Below the pieces are notes generated by a model. The model was not told the DNA's origin. It did no database searches and was given only the letters and a program-made list of their open reading frames with translations. Shown one piece after another: positions 12,001-24,709 of a DNA stretch of 62,000 bases; position 1 is the first letter of the stretch; every line of letters begins with the position of its first letter. A program made the position numbers and the translations under genes. Where the stretch lies: positions 23,231,111 to 23,293,110 of the forward strand of contig NC_092576.1 in assembly GCF_037975245.1 (NCBI RefSeq), in the 5' to 3' direction. This DNA is from Apostichopus japonicus. Its lineage: Eukaryota > Echinodermata > Holothuroidea > Aspidochirotida > Stichopodidae.

Positions 12001-15000
12001 ATTAATAACTTACAACATATTACAAAATATTGAGATTAGGAAAATGTTGAAAAAACAAAGCTATGTACAGCGTCATGACTTCTTATGCCATTTTTATGAA
12101 TAAAATGAGTGTATTATAAATTATAACAACAGCACTGATATTTTCAAATATGTAATTCCTTTGAAAGGTCATTTTCACCGCCGACGTTGAATTACAACAT
12201 GTTTATATTGTTAAAAGTTTCACAACTGACATTCGATATTATTCCCAAATATGAAGTTACACAATAAAATTGCTGATTGAAAAGCTATGTACAACACACA
12301 ATTTCTTTAGATCTTGACATCATACTGTCGTTAACATTATCAAGTCATTTGAACATTTGAAGATGATGAAGTTCTAAAGTTACTAAAGGTTCCAAAAGTA
12401 AACGTTCCTTCTTTTCCTATATCTCTCTCTGTAAGTTTCAAACCTATCCCAAAATATCGAGAAATGCCACGATAGATGACGAAATTGCAATGCTAAAGGA
12501 AAGATGGTACGACATATTCTCCTTAAAGCTGTACAGAGAATGGCAATCATTTTGACCTCCTACCATATTAAGGAAAGAGAGTAATTTAAACTGTACATAC
12601 GACTGATACTAAATGGTGTATAAAGCACCTGAATTGTTATTACTTGAATAGTTATATCTAAATGCCTCTCCTAAAGGATGAATAAGTTGCAGTAAAGTTT
12701 ATTTATTGACAGTTACCATAGAAACGTATCGTACTGTAAGCAGAATCACAACATTCTATTCAAATAATTGCCTATGCGCACACATTTGCCATGTAATTTA
12801 CAATCACCATTTTTCTTTTGTCTTTTTACATGTTTTTCATTTTTATTTGGGGTATAGGAGGTAACACTTTACTAGTAAAATAGTAACAAATAATCTTTGT
12901 CGTCGAACAAAATGCAGCAATGTTTTAGTTTCCTTGCAGTTAGGAGCTTATTTATACTGAACATTACCTTTCTATTCACTATACATACCGCTATTGAAAA
13001 CATTAAAATAGTATTCCTCTAATACAAATATGTTGATTTTGAGTCAAGTTGGGTCTTGACATTCATTTTTATACTCTATTGATACCTTAAGATAGATAAC
13101 AACTCACATAAACCGAAATAAATATACATTTTGGGAAAATATGTAAACGAAGATGATTTCAAAGTACTGATAACATTCACCACATAAACAATAATAATTA
13201 AAATTCAACAGTTATTAAATTGTAATTAATTGTTTACAGTTTATGTATCTTATATTAACTATACATATATTTACAGGTAAAGTTATTTGAGGACCTATCT
13301 GCAATATTTACCAAACGAATGTTCCTTCTTTTATCTTTTCAATCAGCTCACTATGGAAATTGGAAGCATTAAGGCCAAACCTATATCAAAATACCATTAG
13401 TGACTTTTACCCCCATGGAGCATCGTTAAGCAACTTTCTATTACAATATTCTTAATGTTTCCGTCTTTCATTGTTTTACTGTAACTCAAATTTGTCTACA
13501 GAATATATCTGACGTCATGTTCACGAGCAAACAGTTCTTATTATTTTCAGCTACTTTGAGACTCGTAAAACTAACCATTACGAGGGTCAAAATACAACCT
13601 TGCTAAGACTGTGCCCCTAACTTTCTGTTCTATAGCTGATTTGAAGATGCTAAGAATGGCCAGACTCGAAGGAAAGACAACCCTCTGTGAGATTCATGTT
13701 GTCCAGGAAAAATTTGCCGTTTAACTCGACAATCAACGCCGAACATAGACACTGTCGCCTTATCGGCTTATGATCTTACAAGCCATTGTTGGCCAGTTGC
13801 CAGTCTTGGTTGCTGTTGATTAAATAAAGCCAGAGAGACGTTACCATATGTGTCAAATGATGACATTTTTATGCAGAAGAGGGGGGGGGGCTTTGATGAT
13901 TGTCCAATGTACTTTGTATGCTATTCCTGATTTTGATTTGATCTGATTTACTTCACACCAAACATACAAAATACAACAAAACTCATATGATGTAGAAAGG
14001 TTTGTCCAGCAGACATATTTCCACTGTGGACCCCCAGTGTACATCTGCAGCCATGATTCCCCAGATGTTGTATTTTTATATCCCCATGATTTTCATGGTG
14101 ATTTTCACCAGAAGGTATTTTAAATAATTTCGAAGTTGATGAATTATGAGTGTTTGGTGGAGTAACAAACAAGGATTCTCTGAAATTTACTTTTATTAAT
14201 GAATTGTATCAAACTTTATTTGATAACAATTTGAATCGCTTTCATCATTATACATTGCAGTTCTCGGATTCATTATTTTACATGATAGTCTAATCACAAT
14301 TAAATCTGGACACAAAATGAATGGATTCATTAAGAGTCTGAAACTTTCGCAAGCTGGAATCCTTCCAAAATATGGATCGCAGATTTTGTTGAACAAAACA
14401 ACACTAGACTTCATTTCAATATAACGTTATTAATACTGTAGGGACTGAGGGTTTTGTCTTGATTGTTGTCTTGAGTGTTGATAAAGGCCTACCTGTTGCG
14501 ATTCCGGAAGGCTTCGACCTAAGTAAAACGAAAGAATAAAATAGATAAAATATAAATATCGGGAAAATAATGATTGTGATATTATTATTCGTTAATATGT
14601 GAGCTTAGCTGTATAGCATAACAGACCACAAAGTGTAGATGTTTGTAGGTTATATAACACTAGCCCAAAGGGCACTATGGTTCCTTGCAATTTTCAAGGG
14701 AGCAGAACTGTCTTAAACATTTTTATTTGGATGTACACACAATATTATTCTCAAAAATATCACAATTTAACCGTTAATCCTTTTGAGAACCTGTTGAGAA
14801 CCAAGTGTCTGATTTAAGCGTGATATGCACTCTGTCTTGAACGTTAATAGCTGAAACGGTATCAAAATCAATTTTTGGCCACTCATATTTTCAGAATCAG
14901 GTGTCCGATTGAAGCGGGAGATGGTTTCTCTATAGAGCATACCAATCTCTATTATATAATTGGAATATTGACCCTTTTTCTTTGCCCCATATCTCTGAAA

Positions 15001-15433
15001 ATAAGTATATTTTTAATATTTGACCTTTAACCTTTGACCTCCTTGTCAGATGTAGTTTGACAGTGTCATTGAAAAAAAAAACAAGTCTGTATGACCATCC
15101 TAACAGTACTTTAATACTAAAAAACAAATTTTCTTTAATAGCACATGTAGTCACAACCCGGTACAACAACGCCAGAATATTCAAATAAATATGTAGAAAT
15201 AAAATGTTTAGCTGTTTAGTGACAATGATGCAGAAATAAGGCGTTTCATAGGCCTATGTCATTTGTTACACATATTTCTAAACCCTGACCAATCATACCA
15301 AAAATGATCGATTACCAGTGAGAACTTGCTGAGCCTCATTCATCTCTACACCAACCCCACACACAAGCCCCCTTCCCCTCCCCCTAACACATACACACAC
15401 ATTTTCAAATCTGACGAATATTCCGTGTTTTAC
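9050..15433. other. AT-rich intergenic or intronic DNA, nothing recognised
   Basis: Over 6 kb with only short ORFs lacking codon bias or splice context. Minor items are a GA repeat near 9680-9700 and a G10 run near 13881. Minus-strand frames near 13.9-14.2 kb are open, but no flanking splice sites or family pattern support them. Confidence 0.4.
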
Positions 15434-15481
15434 CTCATTTGCATAATCAGCATCCGTCAGTTCTTCCCAACATTTCAACTT
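15434..15481 (-). CDS. Candidate 48-bp host exon (K-L-K-C-W-E-E-L...)
   Basis: On the minus strand a pyrimidine-rich acceptor (ctttaatttacag) is followed by 16 whole codons, KLKCWEELTDADYANE, and a donor GTAAAA. It starts and ends in phase 0. Its residue composition is exon-like and it shares strand with the other candidate exons at 17.8-29.2 kb. Phase 0 would fit after the 17.8-kb exon, which ends in phase 0, but direct splicing between them is only one possibility. The function is not recognisable from 16 residues. Confidence 0.45.
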
Positions 15482-15869
15482 CTGTAAATTAAAGCATATA
15501 CAAGTTGTTAAAGAAAATGACATTTAATCAGGTGCGATGCCAAATCATTATAAATGCAGAAGGCGGGGATTGCAATGTTTTCCCAACTATAGATGTACAT
15601 ACTGGCAGGATGTGTTGATAAACAAAGCGCGAGTCCAACAGATTGGGGCCCAGTGGGCAGGTGTCCGCTGAAGCCTAAAGGTCCCATAGTTGGGATCCAT
15701 GCTCAAAAATTATCTCTGTGCTAAAATTTGGGCTAAACTCCGACCTGTACTATAAATTGCATACTAGTTTTAAATGAAATAAGGAGTTGTCTACATGTAC
15801 ATTCCAATCCCCTCCCCTCTCTGCACCACGCCCCTTTCTTTCGTCTTTATCATTCTCTCTCCCTCTCTT

Positions 15870-16269
15870 CAGTGGCGTACTTAGTATAGTTGGGGCCTTG
15901 TGCAGGGGATGCTGACGTAGGGGTACAAGTGGATAAATTGTTGTGATGTTAGGTGGCTTGGATGCAAAATGGTGCTTTGGCAAAGCGTTGAACTGCTGAT
16001 ATATGTTTAGGATTTCTCATTCTTCAGTTTATGTTCCTTAGTTTTTGTTGTTTAAAATATTAATTTTGGTAAGACTGGCATAAACAACAACAACGACTAA
16101 AAAAAACCCACCTCCTTTCGTTTAAAGATAGCCACTATTAGCATCCCACATTAATATTTTGTTTTTTTCAGATTTTTTTTATATTATTATTTTTTTTAAG
16201 GAGGAGGGGCTTCGGCATGGCAACCCCCTTACTAATACACGGGCGGGCCACCCCGCTTAGTATGTACTG
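15870..16269. mobile_element. Degraded hAT-like MITE, 400 bp
   Basis: Starts CAGTGGCGTACTTAG and ends with a diverged complement (...CTTAGTATGTACTG). The flanking 8-mers CCTCTCTT and CATCTCTT match at 7 of 8, as for an aged hAT target-site duplication. The neighbourhood is CT-rich, which weakens the TSD. No coding capacity. Confidence 0.55.
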
Positions 16270-16479
16270 CATCTCTTTTCTCTCTCCTTTCTCTGTTCTT
16301 TCTTCTCTTCTTTTCTTCTCTTATTCCCTCTTTTTTTCTATTTCCTTCATTGGTACATCATTTTGCCGAATACATTGGTGAATGGGGGAGAAGGGGGGGT
16401 AGTGCACACCGACACACCCCCTTCTAGCTACATGTCACACTAGTACACCCCCTACAGCCATGTGTTCAATGGATATTTC

Positions 16480-16830
16480 CAGTGGCGTAGGAAGGTACTT
16501 TTGAGTGGGGGGCTGAAGACTGATGGCCGGCCTGGGGGAGGGGTCTAAGGGGAGGGGGTGTGGAATTTTTTGCATTTCCAGGTGGCCTCAGATGCAATTT
16601 GGTGCAATATAGCACACTTCAACACCCACTCCATTTTGTAAACTTAATTTTGTATTTTCACCTGGCCTAAGATGCAATTTGGTGCTCCAAATGAGATTTT
16701 TTTCTCATTTGGAAATGAAAAAGGGGTTTTCTGACTTGCGAACCGGGGGGGCGGAATGATACTTCCGCCCCTCCACATTTTTCACTGGGGGGCTGGCGCC
16801 CCCCCAGCCCCCCCGGTTCCTACGCCCTTG
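16480..16830. mobile_element. hAT-like MITE, 351 bp, perfect TSD GATATTTC
   Basis: TIR CAGTGGCGTAGGAA at the left and TTCCTACGCCCTTG at the right (12 of 14 complementary), flanked by identical 8-mers GATATTTC. 8-bp TSDs and CAG-type ends are the hAT signature. The interior has two copies of ATGCAATTTGGTGC and G/C-rich subterminal runs. It is non-autonomous. A second copy lies at 23816-24215. Confidence 0.92.
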
Positions 16831-17817
16831 GATATTTCTGTTATTTGGTTTTTTACTGAAGCCTTGCTTCACCTCACTATACACATTTATCAACAAAGGT
16901 CGATAGGGCCTATATGTAACATGAACATTTTAATATAGGGAGTTTTAATATGACGGAAAAAATCATAATGTAGCAGATACTTTAGTTGGTTGTTAGAACC
17001 TTCGTTCTATCATTTCTTTGGCATGAAAGTGTTCTAGTTGTCTTTTTTTTTAATGACGTCATGGTTATAGCTAGCTCTTCTGTACTTTACGCTGGCAGTG
17101 ATTGCAATCATTTAATATTTAATTATCATTTAATAATAACTTTGGTTTGATATTTATAAGTAGAAGTCCGAAAGGAAAAAAGTCTTGACAAATAGGAATT
17201 TACAATGGTTAACACTAATATGCTTTGACTTTCTTGAATTTGATCTTAATGATTTACTACAGGAAATGCCTAGAAATATTAATGAGATTCTGGTAAGACC
17301 ATGCATGGATTTAAATTATAAAAAAAATAAAGCTGTATAACATACAGTACTTAGATTCTTAAAACTGTCTTCATTGTCCACTTCTATCCCGAATGCCAGG
17401 AACAGGGAATTTGAGTAATTTAAAGTGAAATTTAAACTCGGAATATCACATTTATGAACTTCTGCCTGATGTGTGAGCAAAGAAGATGGTGGGGGAAGGA
17501 GGCGGTATGAATATGAAGGAAATCTCTACTAGTTGGAGCAGCAGATGTATGATTCCGGAAATTAACGCCGGAAAGTAAACTTCTAAAACCAATAACATCA
17601 CACTCACGAAGAGTAACAGGAATGTGTATCTGCACTCCGTCTGCAAATTGTTTACGCTTAGTGTTAAAGGCAAACTGATAGCAACAACTCTAATACATAC
17701 TAAAGGATGAATTTATGCAGAAACTCATTCATTTTTAACTGTCTGCGACAAATCAAACTAATGTTTGTACCTAAAGTAAACATTTAAACGTATTGATAAC
17801 TCACACGCATTACTTAC

Positions 17818-17915
17818 AGGAAAGACGGATTCAGGTTCTTTGTACAGAAGCCAGCGACCAGACTGAAGATCCAGAATATAACGGCGTTCCTTTGGTCCGT
17901 AAGGTGCCCATAAAA
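17818..17915 (-). CDS. Candidate host exon, duplicate of the 27.7-kb exon (L-W...L-D-L-Q-S-G-x-W)
   Basis: Minus strand: acceptor ...ttttacag, 98-nt exon, donor GTAAGT. Read in phase 1 to 0 it gives L-W-A-P-Y-G-P-K-E-R-R-Y-I, then LDLQSGRWLLYKEP. The exon at 27656-27726 has the same entry and exit phases, begins with the same L-W and contains LDLQSGKW, so the two are paralogous exons. This implies a repeated domain in one gene or two tandem gene copies. The L-W...SG-x-W pattern recalls the region around 'W-x-D-x-x-S-G-x-L' of TRADD-N-like domains in invertebrate immune-type proteins. That is an inference from pattern only. Confidence 0.6.
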
Positions 17916-18064
17916 CTGTAAAATGGATAGAACAGAAGACTATAGTGAATATTGTAACTTGACCTTGCATGGATACAGGGTAATTGAGAAATTGGGAATT
18001 CGTAGTTTCCTTTGGGACCATGAACCCCCATCCCCACCCCAACAACCCTAACCCCGTCACGTTC

Positions 18065-19694
18065 TAGTGTTCGACTATATATATGATAATCGGTTCTTAC
18101 CGATTACCGATTAGTTCCTGTGACAATCGGGCCGATGCATATTACCGATTACCAATTATTTCATCATTTTCGTGGAACTGGTCTAAAGTATGATTTAGTG
18201 CTATACATGATCATCAACTTCAAGGCCAATACAATCAAATATGTAAATGAACGACTTAACGTTTCACAGTAAAGATTAAGGTGCAAATAAAGAACACTGT
18301 AATACAAGCAAACGGCGCTGTACATTTATAACAAGGAGTCGCAATATTTCAATCCCGCCACACCACAGTAATTGACAGTGCTGTACACGGACTACAGGAG
18401 GAGGAAAATAGTAGCCATTGGCTACGAAATGTCAGGGACAGCTTTGATATCTGGTGTAATAACCATTATCCGTGTTGCAACTCCAACGAAAATAAAGTGA
18501 AAAGTATATCGCACGGAAATAACATGTTTGTTATTTCGTAGTCTGATATCAAAATATATAATCTGATATGAAAAATAATGTATAAAAGTAAGTTACTTTA
18601 ACGCATTCTCTTACACATGCTCTTTAGTGGATAAGCACATTGCAGTTTTATTTTATCATGAAAAATAAAACAATCCAGAACGTTTGCTTCAAGTTTTCAA
18701 TTATTAACATCCTCGAGGGAAACCTTCCGATCGAACGTTGTTTCAAACGATCATACACAGTAAGTCAATAGCGCTTGTACGTTTACTTAACTACATGCGG
18801 GAGAAATCACACACTAAAGTCCCATTGACTTTGTCGCGGTTGTCCCTAGAAATTAAACTTGCTTTTGTCAGTTGCGGTAAAGGAGTTCAGTTACTGCAAA
18901 GGGGTTACTTTAGCACGTATGGTACATGCGGTCAGAGAAAAAAAGTTGCTTCGGGTTTTTCGCAACAATATGCGTAAGAATGTTTGCCGAATCACAAAAT
19001 ACTGTACTGCAGTAGAACTACTGAGGACTGTCCCCAGAAAGTTTTTAGGGGTATTTGGCGCCTTGATTGCATCATTTTATCGCATTTGTAAAATCTTGGT
19101 CGCATTTTCAAACTGAACAGTTATGAAGTTCAACCTTTCTCTAGCCAGACTAGCCTAATGTACGTAGAACTCACAATGAACGAATCAAAATGTTATCGTT
19201 TTCACTTCCCAGTTTTCACCTACGGTGAAACGGCCACAGTGGTTCCAAAGTATTTTGCTTTCGTTTTACATTTAGTCAAGACAATAAATCATACTTGTCA
19301 ATCGTTAAACATGGATGATAGAAGGCTCTGTAAGATGCAGTTAGCGAAGTGAAAAAAAAATCGTCGCCCCCTAAGCTTATTTCGGGTATACTGTATGATG
19401 TTAACTGCCAAAACTGGATACTATATTGAAGAGCATTAGTACAATCTCGCGTGAGGGACTTGCGATACCGTTTCCTTCTGGCTTTCAATACCGTTGCATC
19501 AAATGATCTACATTCTTCTCCCGTTTTGCTTGTGCTGAATCAAAAGCGCAGAAAAATGCAATACTTTATGTGGAACGTTATAGGTTCCGCATAATAATTG
19601 GTAGCGCTATGGATTTTGCCGATGCTGATTATTTACCGATCGTCTGATGATCGATCGGATGCGGATTATCTAACCGATTATCGGTCGAACACTA
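18065..19694. mobile_element. hAT-like element, 1.63 kb, TIR TAGTGTTCGAC, TSD TCACGTTC/TCACGTAC
   Basis: The left end reads TAGTGTTCGAC and the right end GTCGAACACTA, giving an 11-bp perfect TIR. Subterminal regions are rich in ACCGATTA/TAATCGGT and related CGATCG palindromes. Flanking 8-mers TCACGTTC and TCACGTAC match at 7 of 8. Several short ORFs (18738-18977, 18859-19116, 19158-19352) lie inside, but none shows a BED finger or hAT dimerisation motif I can recognise, so it is non-autonomous or badly decayed. It sits about 150 bp from the 17.8-kb exon, in the presumed intron upstream of it. Confidence 0.85.
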
Positions 19695-20215
19695 TCACGT
19701 ACATATGCAAAGAGGATATTTGACATTAATCCTCACATATATGTCATTACTCTAAAGATGGAGTGTATATATGCTACCTTCTTGTCCTTCCGAACTTGAC
19801 ACATGTCATATGAAATACATTGATTGAAACAATTATCAATATTAGGTTAATAATTAATAGATATTTTATTAAATATTGTGTCATAATCAGGGACATATTG
19901 CCAATACAGTCTAAAGAGTATTTCAGTGTTTTAAATTTGAAATTAAAAATGGCAAACATTGGCCATTATAACTGTCACAGTCTGTTATTTGTAAATTCCC
20001 CGTTATAATTGATTTACGTGGAAATATAACCTGAGAAAATTTACAAAACATATGATAAAAACAACTGCAATCCAAATTATGGTACAAGTTTAAATAGTCT
20101 TGCTCATCGAAAACAAAATTTACAAACATAATTCCGTACCCTAGGAACCAACCGGCTGCTTTACTTGAATAAACATATTCCCATTTGGACCATTTGTCTT
20201 ATCGAAAAAGACGTG
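19695..20215. other. AT-rich DNA, nothing recognised
   Basis: Only short shadow ORFs on both strands; no TIR, splice or RNA signal seen. Confidence 0.4.
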
Positions 20216-20463
20216 ACCGGACAAATACCCCCAAAACAAATACCCCCGGACGATTACGCCCCAGTATATAATCCCCCGGGCGATTAACCACCGGACAATT
20301 ACCCCCAGGACAATTACCCCCAGACAATTACCACCCGGACAGATACCCCCGAGGACAAAAAAACCCGGACATCTACCCACCCGGACAACGACCTCCTCGG
20401 ACGAATACCCCCAGACAATTACCCCCGGATAAATACCCCGGACAACATCCCCCTGGACATATG
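20216..20463. repeat. Degenerate minisatellite, ~16-bp unit CCCCCGGACAATTACC
   Basis: About fifteen imperfect tandem copies of a CCGGACAATTACCCCC-like unit with small indels. Its minus-strand translation is a low-complexity Pro/Gly/Cys frame and is not regarded as a protein. Confidence 0.9.
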
Positions 20464-20939
20464 CCGTTAACTATGGGGGACGGATGCAGCGACGGATACG
20501 CAGGTCTTTTTCTAGTGTATTTACCCGCGGGCCTCAACATAAACCCTGGTCCCTCGGGCAAGAGCATATTTACAATTGGGTCAGAGTGCCGGTCAAACTG
20601 TCACCACTAGGGTCGTCGTGTGCTTCTGGACCTTTTAACCTAAACAAATTAAAAACATTCGAGTTTTTTATATAAGCCCCCAAAACTCCTGGATAGGGTT
20701 TGGCAATGGACCGAGGCCCGGGTTAAGATAGGTGGGGACGGCGGTTGGAGAAGCACGAGGGGGGGGGGGGGTGAGCGGGTAGGCATTGTTCACTTATTGA
20801 AATTAAAATATTAATTTACTATTAGTTATAGTCAAACTATTCTGTACTATTAATCTCCGAACATTTCCTGCTTATTGCGACTTACCATGGTCAAGTTTTC
20901 TTTTAAGTAAGTTTACTTGATGATTTGTTATGTTTTGTT

Positions 20940-21197
20940 AGTTTTTGTATAGTGCTTTATATGGCACAGTCACCTCAAAGCGCTTTGAGTCCCTGGCCAT
21001 CAAGCTGACTGCCGAGAATACAGCGCACACGTCTAAGTTACCTCACAGGTGCCCATTTATACACCTGGATGGAGAGGGGCAGTCGTTATAAAAGTGCCTT
21101 GCCCATGGACACAACATTATGGCGAGAGCTGGAATCTAACCCACAATCCTGAGATCTTATATAAACCCAATGCATTAGCCACTCGGCCACAACCCTC
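20940..21197 (-). repeat. tRNA-derived SINE (Leu/Ser-like head)
   Basis: On the minus strand the 5' head carries a perfect pol III A box (TGGCCGAGTGG, 21179-21189) and a B box one base off consensus (GGTTAGATTCC, 21131-21141), spaced as in a type II tRNA. The body contains GGGCAAGGCACTTT, then a CCAGGTGTATAAATGGGCACC block and an AAAGCGCTTTGAGG block. Possible imperfect target duplications (TGTTTTGTTA and TGTTTTGCTTA) flank it. The aminoacyl stem is degenerate, so it is not a working tRNA gene. Confidence 0.8.
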
Positions 21198-23815
21198 CCC
21201 TTGTTTTGCTTATTCTAATCTATTTTTTTGATATTCTGGAAGTGCACGGTATGAGTCCGGGGGTATATGTCCCAGGATATTTGTTCTTAAAGTTTCACCA
21301 GCCCCCACCCCACCCTCCCCCCAACTCCATTCCAATTGTCCCTGGTAAAAACCACTAGAATATCAATGAGAGATTTTTACTGTACCGTCGACATTCCTTG
21401 CTTTCAGGTTTCTCAGAGAGGAAGATGCAATAGTCGGTGGCAGCAGACAAAAATAAAATCTGAAGAGGAAGAAAGAGATTCATTGTAATAACTATTGTGA
21501 CGTCATATAAAATTCAAGCACTGTCCATCCAGTGTAACTACTGGAGTTCTGTTTTTAATTATCGACTACCAGGTGCCGCTTATACAAGTAAACGGTGGAA
21601 GGATAAAGGTTAGCAATATATTACAATCTAAAATATTCTAAACTGAAGGTATGATACCCGTTATTAAAAGGCGATAATTTACCTTTCACATTAATTATAT
21701 TTCGGTCAGAATAACGCACTTGTATACCTGACCATAATGGCGGTGTCTTTGACTGCTAGTACGGACAAGGGCCGTCAACGTTATGCAATGCCTTATATTC
21801 TGAACGTTAACATTTAACGACTGGAAATGATGCGCACGTAATCTACATTTACCAGAACTTCACAACACTGCGATACCCATATCAATGGAAGCAACAACCA
21901 TTTTTGGCTCTGCCAACGCGGGGGGGGGGGGTGGGTGGAGGGGGATGGGTGGGGGCGGAAAATATATTATGTCATCCGTCAAGGTGAAGGGTCCTAGGGG
22001 CGCCGTGGCTATTCCCTTTGAGAACTTTTGGTTAGATGGATGGTGTTTGCATGAAGGTTTATGATCTGTAACTTATAAAAAATGCCGTTTTTTTTTTCTT
22101 TACTGTTTAGGTTTAACCGCACACACACGATATAAATGTATATACTTACACTAGAGTGCTTTGTAATATTCCTGGCATTATGTTATTCTGGGGACTAGCC
22201 CCCCCCCCCCCCAAGCACACACACACACACACTCCTTGCCCTGTTCTCCAGTTATAAATTTGCCAATTCCCACTTGCATCAACTTTCAATATTTTTACGG
22301 GGAAATACAAAAGTTGACGTAAACACCACTCACCCCACAGCATAATTAATTTGTATTATCCTCAAGCTCATAACATTTCAATCGCCTCACCACTAACTAT
22401 GAAAAAAATATAAGTTGTTTCACTCCTTCTCTTATCACCAACTTTTCCGTTACTGTGAAGAATCTTCTTTGAAGCATCCAATACAATATAACTTGTACAT
22501 TGCTATGTCTTACTGGTATAAGGAAAGGTCTATTAAAGTTGCCTTGCAATGAGAATCCAAAACGGAAAACAGGGATCTAAATGTAACAGTTGGTTCTGCG
22601 AACATATACACAATATGCTGTATAAACCTGCCGTTGAAAATAAGTTACCGATGAAAGTGGTCGATCCTTCACTTTATCTGAAACTATTACTTCATAGCTA
22701 TAGTTTCTATTACGGCTAAACTGTCACACCTCACTTATATACCGCCCCCCCCCCGGTTTATTACACATAAAAATAACATATATATCCTAACAAAATTGGT
22801 CTCTGCATTCTTTGTTTTTTGGGGGATGGGGGGATTTTGTTTTGTCTACTTTCTTCAAGTACAATGCTCGCCCTTACTTTAAACACCAAAACTGTTTAAT
22901 ATAATTTTCGGTTGATCGTCTTATTATAAATTTTACCTTCGAAACTGCAAATGTTTATTTTCGCATTATTTACGTTGTACATTTCACTTCCTATTAAATA
23001 ACAACTTATTGCTTCTCAAAAAGAAAGTAAAAAACATTGAAAAAAATCTACTTGCCAGGCCGACCAACAATTTAAAACCAGACAGTGTCTATGCGTAGTA
23101 TAGCAACCTCCAGGTACTTGTTTGTTTGTAGATGCCAGGTGTTATTTATAGGACACACGCGTATCTTTTATTGAATAAAATTTCCTTTCATTGGGACGCG
23201 CGCGTCTCTTTACTGGATGCAGCTTCTTTTGATTGCATTGTTTAAGTATTTGATTGACAGGTGTTGAACCAACGAAAATGTTAAACTATTGAAAATGTCT
23301 GTAGAGGGAATATTGATGTACATCTTTAGCAAGAAAATGATGAACGAAGTTCAATAGACTTTCATCATTGAAAAATGTGTGAGAACTGTCTAGCTGTGTA
23401 GAAAAGCGTAGAACCAGTTAACTGTACATATGACGAATGTGTACACACTGTAGTGTATATACCATTTACGTTATCTGTTGAGAGGGGTTCAAGAGGAGGA
23501 TTTGACTGGTGATTTAGTACTCCTGGAAGAGCAGGAGGGTCAATGGCATTGGCATTGGTGGTGTTGCGGAAATGTTCAAGTGTTTGCGGCGCTGGACTGG
23601 ATATTAGATAGGGGTGCGGCAGGGGGTGTGAGAGAGGGTATATATAATTACGTAGTCTATACATTTGTTCATGGCATGATTTGCAGGTAGTAGGAACAAC
23701 AGTGCTTAGGTGGGCTTGATGGTGGGGCCTATATATAGTTGCCATAGCATTGGATGGGAAATTCACATGGGAATATTTTTAATGATAAGGGAATGGTATT
23801 TGAAAGGACTAGGGG
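21198..23815. other. Presumed intronic or intergenic DNA with poly-G/C tracts
   Basis: Contains G/C homopolymer runs (near 21921, 22200 and 22746), a (CA)n run near 22216 and a 133-codon minus-strand frame (23365-23766) that is Pro/Thr/Ser-rich with no recognisable domain. A weak exon candidate (22150-22194, minus, donor GTAAGTATA) has no usable polypyrimidine tract before it. Nothing here is called as a gene. Confidence 0.4.
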
Positions 23816-24215
23816 CAGTGGCGTAGGAAGGTACTTTTGAGGGGGGGGGGGGGGCTGAAAACTGATGGCAGGCCTGGGGGAGGGGTCTAAGGGGAGGGGG
23901 TGTGGATTTTTTTTTGCATTCCAGGTGGCCTCAGATGCAATTTGGTGCAATATAGCACACTTCAACACCCACTCCATTTTGTAAATAATTTTGCATTTTC
24001 ACCTGGCCTTAGATGCAATTTGGTGCTCCAACTGAGATTTTTGTCTGATTTGGAAATGAAAAAGGGGTTTTCTGACTTGCTGAGCGGGGGGGGGGGGGGC
24101 GGAATGATACTTCCGCCCCCATATTTTTCACTTGGGGCTGGCGCCCCCTCCAGCCCCCCCCAGCCCCCCCCCCCCCCCCCCTCAGCCCCCCAGCCCCCCG
24201 GTTCCTACGCCCTTG
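23816..24215. mobile_element. hAT-like MITE, 400 bp, perfect TSD ACTAGGGG; second copy of the 16.5-kb family
   Basis: The same TIR (CAGTGGCGTAGGAA ... TTCCTACGCCCTTG) and interior as 16480-16830, flanked by identical 8-mers ACTAGGGG. It is about 50 bp longer than its sister, mainly through expanded poly-G/poly-C runs. The two copies are otherwise closely similar and independently inserted. Confidence 0.93.
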
Positions 24216-24503
24216 ACTAGGGGTGTGGAAGGGGAACCTGGTAGAGGTTATGTTATACCTCCGTTTTTGATACATTCGTTCAAGACCTGTTTGGTTTGAT
24301 TGTTACTTTATTTCTCTATTCAAGATCTTCTTCATTTATTTTTTTTTCTTCTACAATTATCTAAACACCTATCAATAAACCTTCAGTAATTATTAAATCT
24401 TAACTATAGTAATAATTCCTATCTTGTTAACACCATTAATATTAATTAGTTATTATTTGTATTAATTACTGATATTACTTACATATTTATTAATTCTACT
24501 TAC

Positions 24504-24709
24504 CTCAGTGCCTTGAATCTTTGAGAGTGTTGTAGATAGTTTAATATTCCATTAACTTCATATTTATTCATTTCTCTCCCTTCCTCTGTGCGTATGTCCA
24601 TAATCTCTAGTGATGTTAGAATTGATAGAGAGAGACCAGAGTAGAGAGTAATAACATCTTCATCAACCTTGTTAAAGGACTCGACTAGACTCACACGGTG
24701 TATAGGAAT
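24504..24709 (-). CDS. Candidate host exon E (206 bp, unknown function)
   Basis: Minus strand: strong acceptor (ctttccttcag), 68 whole codons plus 2 nt, donor GTAAGT. The protein starts I-P-I-H-R-V-S-L-V-E-S-F-N-K, continues through an amphipathic stretch (D-E-D-V-I-T-L-Y-S-G-L-S) and ends Y-L-Q-H-S-Q-R-F-K-A-L. Entry phase 0 fits the exit of exon D (26228-26282), and exit phase is 2. The F-N-K...D-E-D-V-I-x-L-Y-S pattern loosely resembles the last strand and helix of a GAF domain, but the match is weak and no function is assigned. A later exon entering in phase 2 was not found with confidence. Confidence 0.7.

Noticed and set aside
17432-17673. Two overlapping minus-strand ORFs after an acceptor-like ...ttgcag
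   Set aside because: Both frames are open, neither shows clear family similarity, and no donor was decisive; not enough to call an exon.
20141-20567. Pro/Gly/Cys-rich minus-strand ORFs
   Set aside because: Translation of the CCCCCGGACAATTACC minisatellite.
21120-21197. tRNA-Leu/Ser gene on the minus strand
   Set aside because: A and B boxes are present but the acceptor stem does not pair and the sequence continues into a SINE body.
22150-22194. Possible exon (minus) with donor GTAAGTATA
   Set aside because: The acceptor side is a poly-G run (minus strand) instead of a pyrimidine tract, and phases do not connect it to the 17.8-kb exon.
23365-23766. 133-codon minus-strand ORF
   Set aside because: Longest open frame of the window, but Pro/Ser/Thr-rich with no domain, no clear splice context and chance length for the base composition.
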